Below, one piece after another: positions 1-4,791 of a stretch of DNA of 5,025 bases (position 1 is the first letter of the stretch; each line of letters begins with the position of its first letter). Below the pieces are notes generated by a model. That model was not told where the DNA came from. It made no database searches and saw only the letters and a program-made list of their open reading frames with translations. The position numbers and the translations under genes were made by a program. This DNA is from Chloroflexota bacterium (GTDB lineage Bacteria > Chloroflexota > Anaerolineae > Promineifilales > Promineifilaceae). Location of the stretch: the NCBI GenBank assembly GCA_020353135.1, contig CP070688.1, positions 2,795,811-2,800,835 of the forward strand, in the 5' to 3' direction.

Positions 1-172
1 GCGTGAAGCGACCGGCCAGCGGCTGCAGCCGGAGCAGGGACGTATGATCCATGCCCGGTCCGCCGTGCATCAGCAACAGTGGGTAGCCGTCGCCAATCAC
101 TTTCACGAACAGAGAAATGTCTCGAATGGGGATCAGGCCGTTGATTGAATCCGATGCTTCGACAAATGGCAT
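1..172 (-). CDS. Alpha/beta hydrolase, proline iminopeptidase-like (N-terminal part only)
   Basis: Only the first 57 codons are in the window; the gene runs off the left edge. The translation starts MPFVEASDSI, continues through beta strands (LFVKVIGDGYPLLLMHGGPG, residues 21-40) and then MDHTSLLRLQPLAGRF. The HGGPG box at residues 36-40 is the oxyanion-hole motif of alpha/beta hydrolases of the proline iminopeptidase group, which usually cleave N-terminal proline from small peptides or hydrolyse related amide and ester substrates. The nucleophile Ser, Asp and His lie outside the window, so activity and substrate cannot be judged. There is no signal peptide, so it is probably cytoplasmic. The start at 172 is the first one after an in-frame TAA (191-193) and has only a weak Shine-Dalgarno. 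A much better site, AGGAGG, lies further upstream before that stop (see the separate entry). The gene is divergent from the + strand genes. Family call is confident; exact function is inferred. Confidence 0.85.
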   Translation of the reverse strand, partial: MPFVEASDSINGLIPIRDISLFVKVIGDGYPLLLMHGGPGMDHTSLLRLQPLAGRFT

Positions 173-190
173 GACGCCCGGCCTGGTCTC

Positions 191-225
191 TTACTCAATA
201 CTTGGCTGCATAAGCATACCCTCCT
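191..225 (-). promoter_or_regulatory. Strong ribosome binding site with a 6-codon leader ORF ahead of the hydrolase
   Basis: On the − strand AGGAGG (225 to 220) lies 8 bases before ATG (211-209). That ATG opens MQPSIE and stops at TAA (193-191). It is in the same frame as the hydrolase start at 172, six codons beyond the stop. Either this is a leader peptide with reinitiation or coupling, or a point mutation has cut off the original N-terminus. The sequence cannot decide. Confidence 0.35.
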
Positions 226-301
226 ATGGGGCTGCCGCCGCCGGTTGCGCCGCCTTTAGCCGCCCACTGCTTCTGCGACCAGCCTCCTAAAACCGGACAC
301 A

Positions 302-329
302 AGTATAATCAGCTGGCACAGTCCGGCAA
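302..329 (-). promoter_or_regulatory. Candidate sigma-70 promoter for the hydrolase
   Basis: On the − strand TTGCCG (329 to 324, 4/6 to consensus) is followed after 16 bases by TATACT (307 to 302, 5/6). Transcription would start near 295 and give an untranslated leader of about 120 bases before the hydrolase. The -35 box sits inside the 321-336 dyad, so a bound repressor there would block it. The + strand reading of the same bases gives a perfect TATAAT at 304-309, but no -35 was seen at the right distance. Confidence 0.35.
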
Positions 330-336
330 GCCGGAC
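321..336. repeat. 16-bp inverted repeat, possible operator
   Basis: GTCCGGC, a 2-base spacer AA, then GCCGGAC form perfect 7-base arms. Another CCGGAC copy lies at 293-298. The dyad overlaps the candidate leftward -35 box. The spacer is too short for a hairpin and no T-tract follows, so a protein-binding site is more likely than a terminator. Confidence 0.4.
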
Positions 337-412
337 CCCTGAGCACGGCTGGATACGTGCCACCTATGTATGCGGATCATACTGACTCATGCCGATCTGG
401 GCACCGCAGGTA

Positions 413-441
413 TCGACAAAGCGACCCAAGCTGTATAAACT
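413..441 (+). promoter_or_regulatory. Candidate promoter for the toastrack-like gene
   Basis: TCGACA (413-418, 5/6 to TTGACA) is followed after 17 bases by TAAACT (436-441, 4/6). An alternative -10 is TATAAA at 434-439 with a short 15-base spacer. Transcription would start near 448, about 75 bases before the ATG at 523. If this promoter is right, a start at GTG 442 would lack a usable leader. Confidence 0.3.
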
Positions 442-522
442 GTGGTCAGACTCCTGGCGCAGCGGGCGGCTTCAATTACCTTTCTAAGTCTGGTTCCGGA
501 CGTAGCAAAACCGAGGTGCGAA

Positions 523-1311
523 ATGCAAGAGAAAAAGAGTTCGAGCGATGTCACAGAAATCAATGTTGAATACCCCGAAGTAGAACGGCCGCGGCTACGC
601 ATCAGCGTGGGCGCCTGCCGGATGCGCATCGCGCCCGGCGATCAGAAGACCCTGGTGTCCGGAACCTATGTCGACCCGACCCGTTCCGTGCCGGTCAAGA
701 TCGTGGAAGAAGGAGACACCATCCGTTTAACCCAGGAACAGCGCTGGAGTGAAATCTTTGGCTGGTTCAGCGGCGTCCCCGAATTTGATCTTGCCCTGGG
801 AACCAAGATGCCCTACCAACTGCTCCTGGAAGCCGGCGCCAGCGAGCATAAGCTGGATTTGGGCGGTTTGCCGTTGAAACGATTGGAAGTCAGGCATGGC
901 GCGGGCAAGATGGACATCGACTTTTCGGCGGCCAATCCAGAGCCCATGTCCATACTCAATCTTGGCGCCGGCGCGGGCAGCATAAACGTTCGCAACCTGG
1001 CCAACGCCAACTTCGACGAGATGATCCTGGAGGGTGGGGCGGCCGCATACAAGTTGGGCTTCGGTGGGAAATTGCAGCGCGACGGGCACGTACGCATCTC
1101 CACCGGCGTCTCGTCCGTCGATCTTTCGATTCCCTCCTCGACCGCCGCCAAACTCTATTCAGAATCCGTGATGGGCACCGTTCATGTCGACAAATCCTTC
1201 ACCAAGACGAAAGGCGCCTACTGGACCGAAGCGGCCGTGGCCGGGGAATCGCCGGCGTTGACCATCCGCTTGACCGTCGCTCTCGGGTCATTACATCTAA
1301 GGACAGGCTGA
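523..1311 (+). CDS. Toastrack-like beta-repeat protein (LiaF C-terminal / DUF2154-like)
   Basis: This encodes 262 residues. About eight beta units share the pattern of hydrophobic strand, G-A-G turn, hydrophobic strand, at residues 24-39, 98-113, 121-134, 144-159, 167-180, 190-204, 211-226 and 246-262. Clear examples are LEVRHGAGKMDIDF, ILNLGAGAGSINVRNL and VRISTGVSSVDLSIP. Such stacked units are typical of the toastrack domains found in LiaF-like cell-envelope response proteins, where they act as scaffold or sensor parts; catalysis is not expected. A Trp/Phe-rich stretch (residues 74-88) separates the first unit from the rest. There is no transmembrane segment and no signal peptide, so this copy seems to be a stand-alone soluble repeat domain, unlike LiaF, which has N-terminal membrane helices. 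ATG 523 is preferred because GAGG (513-516) lies 6 bases upstream. The frame is open back to GTG 442, but that codon has no ribosome binding site. The family call is fairly sure; the role is unknown. Confidence 0.8.
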   Translation: MQEKKSSSDVTEINVEYPEVERPRLRISVGACRMRIAPGDQKTLVSGTYVDPTRSVPVKIVEEGDTIRLTQEQRWSEIFGWFSGVPEFDLALGTKMPYQLLLEAGASEHKLDLGGLPLKRLEVRHGAGKMDIDFSAANPEPMSILNLGAGAGSINVRNLANANFDEMILEGGAAAYKLGFGGKLQRDGHVRISTGVSSVDLSIPSSTAAKLYSESVMGTVHVDKSFTKTKGAYWTEAAVAGESPALTIRLTVALGSLHLRTG

Positions 1312-1325
1312 TTCGGGCGGTCTTC

Positions 1326-1340
1326 CACTGAGAGACAGTG
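1326..1340 (+). terminator. Weak terminator-like hairpin after the toastrack gene
   Basis: CACTG, a 5-base loop AGAGA, then CAGTG form a 5-bp stem starting 15 bases after the stop codon. Only ATTT follows, so termination would be inefficient. It may be a chance hairpin. Confidence 0.2.
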
Positions 1341-1499
1341 ATTTAGGCTTCCAGAGAACGGCCGGCTGAGCATCGTCGTTTTCCATGGAATGTCACCATG
1401 GATGAAAAGGGGAGCCGCTAGAAGCTCAGAGCTAGTAGCTATTCTCGGAGGAAGGCAGCGCCAGCAATCTGATTCAAAGCAAACGCCGGGCATACTTAT

Positions 1500-1529
1500 G
1501 ACGCTCTACTTGACATAAAGTTGAGCGTC
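1500..1529. repeat. 12-base-arm inverted repeat with TTGACA at its centre
   Basis: GACGCTCTACTT (1500-1511) and AAGTTGAGCGTC (1518-1529) pair with a single mismatch around the 6-base centre GACATA. TTGACA, an exact -35 consensus, lies at 1510-1515. The best -10 at 17 bases is TCTGTT (1533-1538), which is poor. There is no T-tract on either side. It could be an operator over a regulated, activator-dependent promoter for the lipoprotein gene, or an RNA hairpin in its leader. Confidence 0.45.
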
Positions 1530-1608
1530 TCGTCTGTTCGCCTTGTGTAACCACTCCGAACCTGCATGTTACCGAACCGTCACATCCTTGTAAAACGGCC
1601 GCAACCGT

Positions 1609-1646
1609 AGGAGGATATAGTGACGGCATCGATAACTGCCTGGAGG
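1609..1646 (+). promoter_or_regulatory. Two stacked ribosome binding sites before the lipoprotein gene
   Basis: AGGAGG (1609-1614) precedes GTG 1620 by 5 bases. GGAGG (1642-1646) precedes ATG 1654 by 7 bases. The second sets the lipoprotein start. The first may serve a short ORF that overlaps out of frame, or its neighbourhood may be a -10 box, since TATAGT lies at 1616-1621. Confidence 0.5.
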
Positions 1647-1653
1647 AAGTTTG

Positions 1654-2952
1654 ATGAGATTGCTGATCAGAAGAACGACGCTGACTATCTTGCTGCTATT
1701 GCTAACCATGACGCTCGCGGCTTGCGGCACGCTGGACGTCGCTTTGGAACCGGGGGTAACGCCTACCCTGGATCCAGTCCAGGCGGAGGCGACTTCTACG
1801 CCGGAACCTGCCGCTACGACCGAGCAGGAGCCTACGCCGACGCTGATCCCACCCACGCCTATGCCGACGTCGGAGCCGACCCTTGAGCTGCCACCGACGG
1901 CCGGGCCAACACCAAAAGAAAGTGAACCTTCGTCCTTGTGGGCTACCTATCGTGACGAGGAGCGTGGGCTCGGATACGCTTATCCCTGTTTCTGGCTTAA
2001 CCAGGGTAGCACCATCAGCAGCTATGACGGCGATTTCGCCCTGGAGCATACCATCCGTGGACACTGGATAGACAGCCAGCCTCCGGACGGTGTGGTGAAA
2101 ATAGACATTGGCGAGTTTGATTATGCCGACTACGGAATTGACGATGACGTACCACTGGGTGAGGCCATCACCATGGCAGCCGGCGACCTTCATGGCGACG
2201 GTCGGGCCGCCTTTGAATCGATCGAAGAAACCACCATAGCCGGCCGAACAGTCCAGCGAGTGCACCTGGGAGAGCTACCGGATTCCTGGGGCGGTGATCC
2301 CCAGCGTGAATCCTACTACTTCCCTATTGAGCCTGGTCGCTGGTTCCGCGTATTTGTTCTGCCAACCGAAATGATCCATTCTTCATCCGTTCAAGGGCTC
2401 CTGGAGTCGCTGGCCCTATCGGCCGATGAAACCATTACTATCCCAGCCTTTGATCCTGATGCTCCGGTAGAAGGTCGCGAGCTGTACCTTAGCAAAGAAG
2501 CGGGCTACTGTTTTCAGTACCCATCCGAGTTCGAGCTGGAAGAGTATGGCACCGGATCGGACGTCACCGCTGGGCAAACCGTCAGCCTGAAGCTGGAGCG
2601 GCCGCTTTACACCGTGGGTCTTACGGCCAGGGCCCGCATGGTCGGTCTACCGTCTACCCTAGAGGAAGGCGTGGATAACTTCCTGCTCGGCTTCTCTGAA
2701 GAAGCCGCGGCCGGGATCCGCCGCAACCCGGCCGAAGTGGTGGGTGGCGTCGATTTTCGTCTCGGCGACGAACCGGCTGAGGCTTTGGACGGTGTGCCCG
2801 GGCCGGTGAAGACCCTCGACATCTTTGCCATGCATGGTGATATGCTATACCAACTCACCTACAGCCCATCTCCTTTTGACAATCCCCAGGCCGGCGGCGA
2901 CATCTGGGCCCTGAACAACGTGGTACAGCCCTCGTTCTCGTTCCTGCCCTAG
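1654..2952 (+). CDS. Secreted lipoprotein with Thr/Pro linker and two copies of one domain
   Basis: This encodes 432 residues. The N-terminus has Arg-rich residues (MRLLIRR), a hydrophobic core (10-21) and a lipobox LAAC with Cys24, so the product is expected to be exported, lipidated and membrane-anchored. Residues 33-93 form a Thr/Pro/Glu linker, common in surface lipoproteins of Chloroflexota. Two globular units follow. Unit A begins near 96 (WATYRDEERGLGYAYPCFW) and ends near 256. Unit B begins near 277 (LYLSKEAGYCFQYPSEF) and runs to the C-terminus. Both open with an acidic/aromatic turn, G-hydrophobic-aromatic, then Y-P followed by an aromatic, and both end in a strand-rich segment. This resembles PsbP/DcrB-like extracytoplasmic folds, but only weakly. 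Each unit carries one Cys (112 and 286). No catalytic motif was seen and substrate is unknown. ATG 1654 is set by GGAGG 7 bases upstream; an adjacent TTG at 1651 would add one residue. Lipoprotein status is strong; function is unassigned. Confidence 0.88.
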   Translation: MRLLIRRTTLTILLLLLTMTLAACGTLDVALEPGVTPTLDPVQAEATSTPEPAATTEQEPTPTLIPPTPMPTSEPTLELPPTAGPTPKESEPSSLWATYRDEERGLGYAYPCFWLNQGSTISSYDGDFALEHTIRGHWIDSQPPDGVVKIDIGEFDYADYGIDDDVPLGEAITMAAGDLHGDGRAAFESIEETTIAGRTVQRVHLGELPDSWGGDPQRESYYFPIEPGRWFRVFVLPTEMIHSSSVQGLLESLALSADETITIPAFDPDAPVEGRELYLSKEAGYCFQYPSEFELEEYGTGSDVTAGQTVSLKLERPLYTVGLTARARMVGLPSTLEEGVDNFLLGFSEEAAAGIRRNPAEVVGGVDFRLGDEPAEALDGVPGPVKTLDIFAMHGDMLYQLTYSPSPFDNPQAGGDIWALNNVVQPSFSFLP

Positions 2953-3277
2953 GCCCGGAGTTGTTTGCCCAATACGGGGTTGAAGGGCTGCGCCAGCTGG
3001 CATGAACTCAGTCTGGCCCGGAAGGCGGCCGTGCCGCTGACCATCTTGGGCACGCCCGGCCTGGGAATCGGCGGCTGGATCAGCTTGGTTCGCCTGGTTC
3101 GCGCCGGCCGGAAAGTACTTGGAGAGTCGAGGCCTAACCCGCCCCGATATACCCTGGGACTAAATCGGGGCCTTGTACGATCGGTAGCAGCCTATTCGTG
3201 ATGGACGCTCGATTGGAGTCCCAACCTCCGGCCGGTGAGAGCCACGACGTGACCCGCGCGGGAAAATAACGGAGAAC
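2953..3277. other. Spacer with hairpin and possible gene relic
   Basis: There is no well-supported gene. One frame, continuous with the lipoprotein frame past its TAG, stays open to 3201 and contains a hydrophobic run (PLTILGTPGLGIGGWISLV) flanked by Arg/Lys, but it has only a TTG start and no ribosome binding site. A second frame reads LGPELFAQYGVEGLRQLA and stops at 3003-3005. The region also holds the 3141-3171 hairpin and the perfect 10-bp palindrome CCCGCGCGGG (3253-3262), which sits shortly before the ribosome binding site of the next gene. Confidence 0.5.
3141..3171 (+). terminator. GC-rich hairpin, candidate terminator of the lipoprotein transcript
   Basis: GCCCCGAT (3141-3148) pairs perfectly with ATCGGGGC (3164-3171) across a 15-base loop that itself contains CCCTGGG. 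It lies about 190 bases after the lipoprotein stop. The tail is CTTGTACG, not a run of T, so an intrinsic terminator is possible but not classical. Confidence 0.4.
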
Positions 3278-3283
3278 ATGAAA

Positions 3284-3748
3284 ATGAAAACACTGATAAG
3301 TCCTTGCCTTTTAGGCATCAGAACACGGTGGGATGAAGATTGTGAAGAAATCGACGAGTTGATTGAACTTGTGAAATCAGGCCAAGCCGTCTTTATGTGT
3401 CCAGAGCAATTAGGTGGGTTGACTACGCCAAGGAAACCGGCCGAGATTGAGACAGGAAAAACCGCAAGCGATGTTCTAAATGGTGATGCAAGGGTCTTGA
3501 CTAATACTGGAAAGGACGTGACCGAACAGTTTGTCGTAGGCGCGCAGCGGATTCTGGAATTTTGTCAGAGCTTGGGCGTTGAAGAAGCGATATTGAAATC
3601 CGGCAGTCCTTCATGTGGGTCCGAACAAACCTATGATGGTTCTTTTACAGACACTAAAGTAGTTGGCAAGGGAACAACTGCTGAATTGCTAGAACAGAAC
3701 GGGATCAAAGTCTATAACGAAAAGAACTTTCGGACTGTGGAGAGATAG
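3284..3748 (+). CDS. DUF523 / TudS-like iron-sulfur desulfurase family protein
   Basis: This encodes 154 residues, the normal size for the short DUF523 family, which includes the thiouracil desulfurase TudS. That enzyme removes sulfur from thiolated pyrimidine using a [4Fe-4S] cluster held by three cysteines. The family marks are present in order: SPCLLG with Cys8, CPEQLGGL with Cys39 and Glu41, PRKPAEI (49-55), and LKSGSPSCG with Ser108, Ser110 and Cys111. Cys8, Cys39 and Cys111 are the expected cluster ligands, and Glu41 with one of the serines are likely active-site residues. The segment after Cys8 reads RTRWDED where many members have RYDG, so substrate use may differ. Cys20 and Cys94 are extra. 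The preferred start is ATG 3284, 9 bases after GGAG (3271-3274) and matching the usual M-K-x-L opening; ATG 3278, only 3 bases from GGAG, would add Met-Lys. The product is cytoplasmic. Sampled 60-base stretches are 43-50% G+C against about 70% in the neighbouring genes, suggesting recent acquisition. Family is confident; the substrate is not proven. Confidence 0.9.
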   Translation: MKTLISPCLLGIRTRWDEDCEEIDELIELVKSGQAVFMCPEQLGGLTTPRKPAEIETGKTASDVLNGDARVLTNTGKDVTEQFVVGAQRILEFCQSLGVEEAILKSGSPSCGSEQTYDGSFTDTKVVGKGTTAELLEQNGIKVYNEKNFRTVER

Positions 3749-3856
3749 TCACAACTTCCTGGCCTTTGTGCCCGAACCTCCAATTGAAGAGCTGCGGATC
3801 TGTAAAACGAACGCGGCCGGGAAGCTTGCATCCGCCACAGGTGTGGGGGTGAACGG

Positions 3857-3872
3857 TTGACTGTGCTACAAT
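3857..3872 (+). promoter_or_regulatory. Extended -10 promoter of the SRPBCC gene
   Basis: TGCTACAAT (3864-3872) combines the extended TG-n element with TACAAT (5/6 to TATAAT). No good -35 lies 17 bases upstream. A TTGACT at 3857-3862 is only 4 bases from the -10 and cannot act as its -35. Transcription would start near 3879, about 52 bases before the ATG. Confidence 0.45.
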
Positions 3873-3915
3873 GACTCCAGAACCCGGTTAGCCCACAGAC
3901 AAACCAAACAGCACC

Positions 3916-3922
3916 AAGGAGG
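3916..3922 (+). promoter_or_regulatory. Consensus ribosome binding site
   Basis: AAGGAGG lies 8 bases before ATG 3931. It is near the ideal sequence and spacing, so the SRPBCC start is certain and translation is probably efficient. Confidence 0.85.
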
Positions 3923-3930
3923 ACCAGACA

Positions 3931-4377
3931 ATGGCTCAATTCCAGATCGAGCACTCAGTTACGATCGACCGTCCCGCTGAGACGGTATTTCGATACGCTG
4001 TCGACGCTTCGAAGGCGCCTGAGTGGCGGCCTGACCTCGACGCTGTCGAGGATTTTTCCGGCGAACCAATAACGGTTGGCACCAGCTGGCGCGAAGTCTC
4101 CAAATTCATGGGGCGCGAAATGTCGGTTGACTTTTCGATCACCGCCTTGGAAGAAGGCCGGCGGGCCGACGTGCGAATGGACGGCGGCACGGTCACCGGC
4201 AACATGGTATGGGCCGTTAGCCCCGACTCAGAAGAGAGCAGCACATTCACGCTGAGTTTTGACGGCGAAGTAACAGGTTGGCTGGGCCGCCTGGGAACGG
4301 GCATGATTCGCAGACAGGCCGACAAAGACATGTCCGGGGACCTGGCAAGACTGAAGGAGAAGCTGGAATCCAGCTAG
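3931..4377 (+). CDS. SRPBCC (START-like, polyketide cyclase/CoxG-type) family protein
   Basis: This encodes 148 residues, the usual size for a single START-like domain. The opening HSVTIDRPAETVFRYAVDAS (residues 8-27) is the classic first beta strand with the Arg-Pro-Ala-x-x-Val-Phe step into helix 1. APEWRPDLDAVED (29-41) follows, then a beta sheet (residues 45-111) with SWREVSKFMGREMSVDFSI and NMVWAVSP, and a long C-terminal amphipathic helix (about 114-147, ending RLKEKLES). The fold makes a hydrophobic pocket closed by that last helix, and members bind lipids, polyketides or other apolar ligands. No signal peptide or membrane segment is present, so it is cytoplasmic. The ligand cannot be read from sequence. 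It has its own promoter and ribosome binding site, 182 bases after the TudS-like gene, so it is probably transcribed alone. G+C returns to the high level of the other genes (73% in 4141-4200). Confidence 0.88.
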   Translation: MAQFQIEHSVTIDRPAETVFRYAVDASKAPEWRPDLDAVEDFSGEPITVGTSWREVSKFMGREMSVDFSITALEEGRRADVRMDGGTVTGNMVWAVSPDSEESSTFTLSFDGEVTGWLGRLGTGMIRRQADKDMSGDLARLKEKLESS

Positions 4378-4760
4378 ACCCCGCCAACTGAACTCAAGAG
4401 CAAAGACTCGTCAGAAAACCGATTTCGCCAAAAACTACGGTCGCCGCACCAGGCGAACTTCACCATACCCCGTCGCGAGAATCTGTTGCCCGATTACTCC
4501 GATCACAGGGACGTGATCATGCGCCTGACAGACAAGACGATCCACAAGAGTACATGAGGCAATAGCTGGGGGATAGTGGCGCCGGGGGCGCGGCCGGATG
4601 CCTGATTGCGGCCGGCCTGGGCGGAGCAGCGGGGTGGATCACCCTTGCGGAAGGCTCAGGCCTGGCAGGGACGGCCGGAGCGAGTGGATGCGGGGCGTTC
4701 GCGGCCGGACATGGGGGGATTGTAGCAGAGGGGACGTCGTGACAGGTGAGCGGGCCGCGG
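4378..4760. other. Non-coding or decayed G-rich stretch
   Basis: No confident gene is present. The first part (4378-4560) has small inverted repeats, such as TCGCC/GGCGA (4441-4456) and the dyad at 4501-4518. The second part (4566-4740) is G-rich on the + strand (73% G+C in 4621-4680) and holds four CGGCCG copies. A + strand frame through it reads a Gly/Ala-rich peptide to a TGA at 4737-4742, but its only upstream ATG (4554) is cut by TAG after three codons. A − strand Ala/Pro-rich frame (4517-4933) crosses the promoter at 4762 and looks like a shadow. Confidence 0.5.
4501..4518. repeat. 18-bp dyad, 6-6-6 inverted repeat
   Basis: GATCAC (4501-4506), a 6-base spacer, then GTGATC (4513-4518) form a perfect dyad. 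Further copies of the same hexamer lie at 4637-4642 and, reversed, at 4802-4807. This looks like a site for a dimeric regulator; no regulator gene is in the window. Confidence 0.35.
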
Positions 4761-4761
4761 C

Positions 4762-4791
4762 TTGACATGGACTCAAAAGACCGTCTATACT
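4762..4791 (+). promoter_or_regulatory. Near-consensus sigma-70 promoter
   Basis: TTGACA (4762-4767, exact) is followed after 18 bases by TATACT (4786-4791, 5/6). It is the best promoter in the window. Transcription would begin near 4797-4799 and run rightward into an AT-richer region, toward a gene that may start beyond the right edge or toward the broken frame described separately. Confidence 0.6.

Larger units (their letters stand above)
173..522. other. Divergent intergenic control region
   Basis: There is no convincing gene in this stretch. An open frame at 357-569 has no ribosome binding site and does not look like a protein. The region holds the hydrolase leader, a candidate leftward promoter (302-329), a perfect TATAAT on the + strand (304-309) with no matching -35, a 16-bp dyad (321-336), a small inverted repeat GTATG/CATAC (368-372 and 378-382), and a candidate rightward promoter (413-441). 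Confidence 0.6.
1312..1653. other. Leader and spacer region rich in inverted repeats
   Basis: No gene is supported here; a − strand open frame at 1218-1493 is composition noise that overlaps the toastrack gene. Visible structure includes a small hairpin after the stop (1326-1340), arms TCCATGG/CCATGGA around a 7-base spacer (1382-1402), AGCTC-A-GAGCT near 1423-1433 beside a further AGCTA copy, the strong 30-base hairpin at 1500-1529, and two Shine-Dalgarno sequences (1609-1614 and 1642-1646). The long structured leader hints at control of the lipoprotein gene, but no known riboswitch was recognised. Confidence 0.5.

Noticed and set aside
442..522. N-terminal extension of the toastrack protein from GTG 442, possibly a signal peptide
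   Set aside because: There is no Shine-Dalgarno before GTG, the hydrophobic run is short and the Cys is not in a lipobox. ATG 523 has GAGG at good spacing.
357..569. 70-codon + strand open frame before the toastrack gene
   Set aside because: No ribosome binding site, no recognisable fold, and it overlaps the candidate promoter and the well-supported gene start at 523.
727..1151. Two − strand open frames inside the toastrack gene
   Set aside because: They are shadows of a GC-rich coding frame, with no ribosome binding sites or protein-like patterns.
1702..2265. 187-codon − strand frame opposite the lipoprotein
   Set aside because: It is Arg-rich low complexity (RRRHRRGW, RRRRLLLG) made by the reverse of the Thr/Pro/Glu linker codons.
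3857..3872. TTGACT and TACAAT as a -35/-10 pair
   Set aside because: The spacer is only 4 bases. The TACAAT is kept as an extended -10 element instead.
3712..3954. 80-codon − strand frame with hydrophobic start
   Set aside because: It starts inside the SRPBCC gene and ends inside the TudS-like gene, with no ribosome binding site. The hydrophobicity is chance reverse reading of the promoter region.
3936..4331. 131-codon − strand frame opposite the SRPBCC gene
   Set aside because: It is a Ser/Thr-rich shadow of a clear SRPBCC coding frame.
4590..4740. Structured RNA (RNase P, SRP or tmRNA) in the G-rich tract
   Set aside because: None of the conserved cores of these RNAs could be seen, and the short hairpins (for example GGGTG/CACCC at 4632-4644) are what a G-rich sequence gives by chance.
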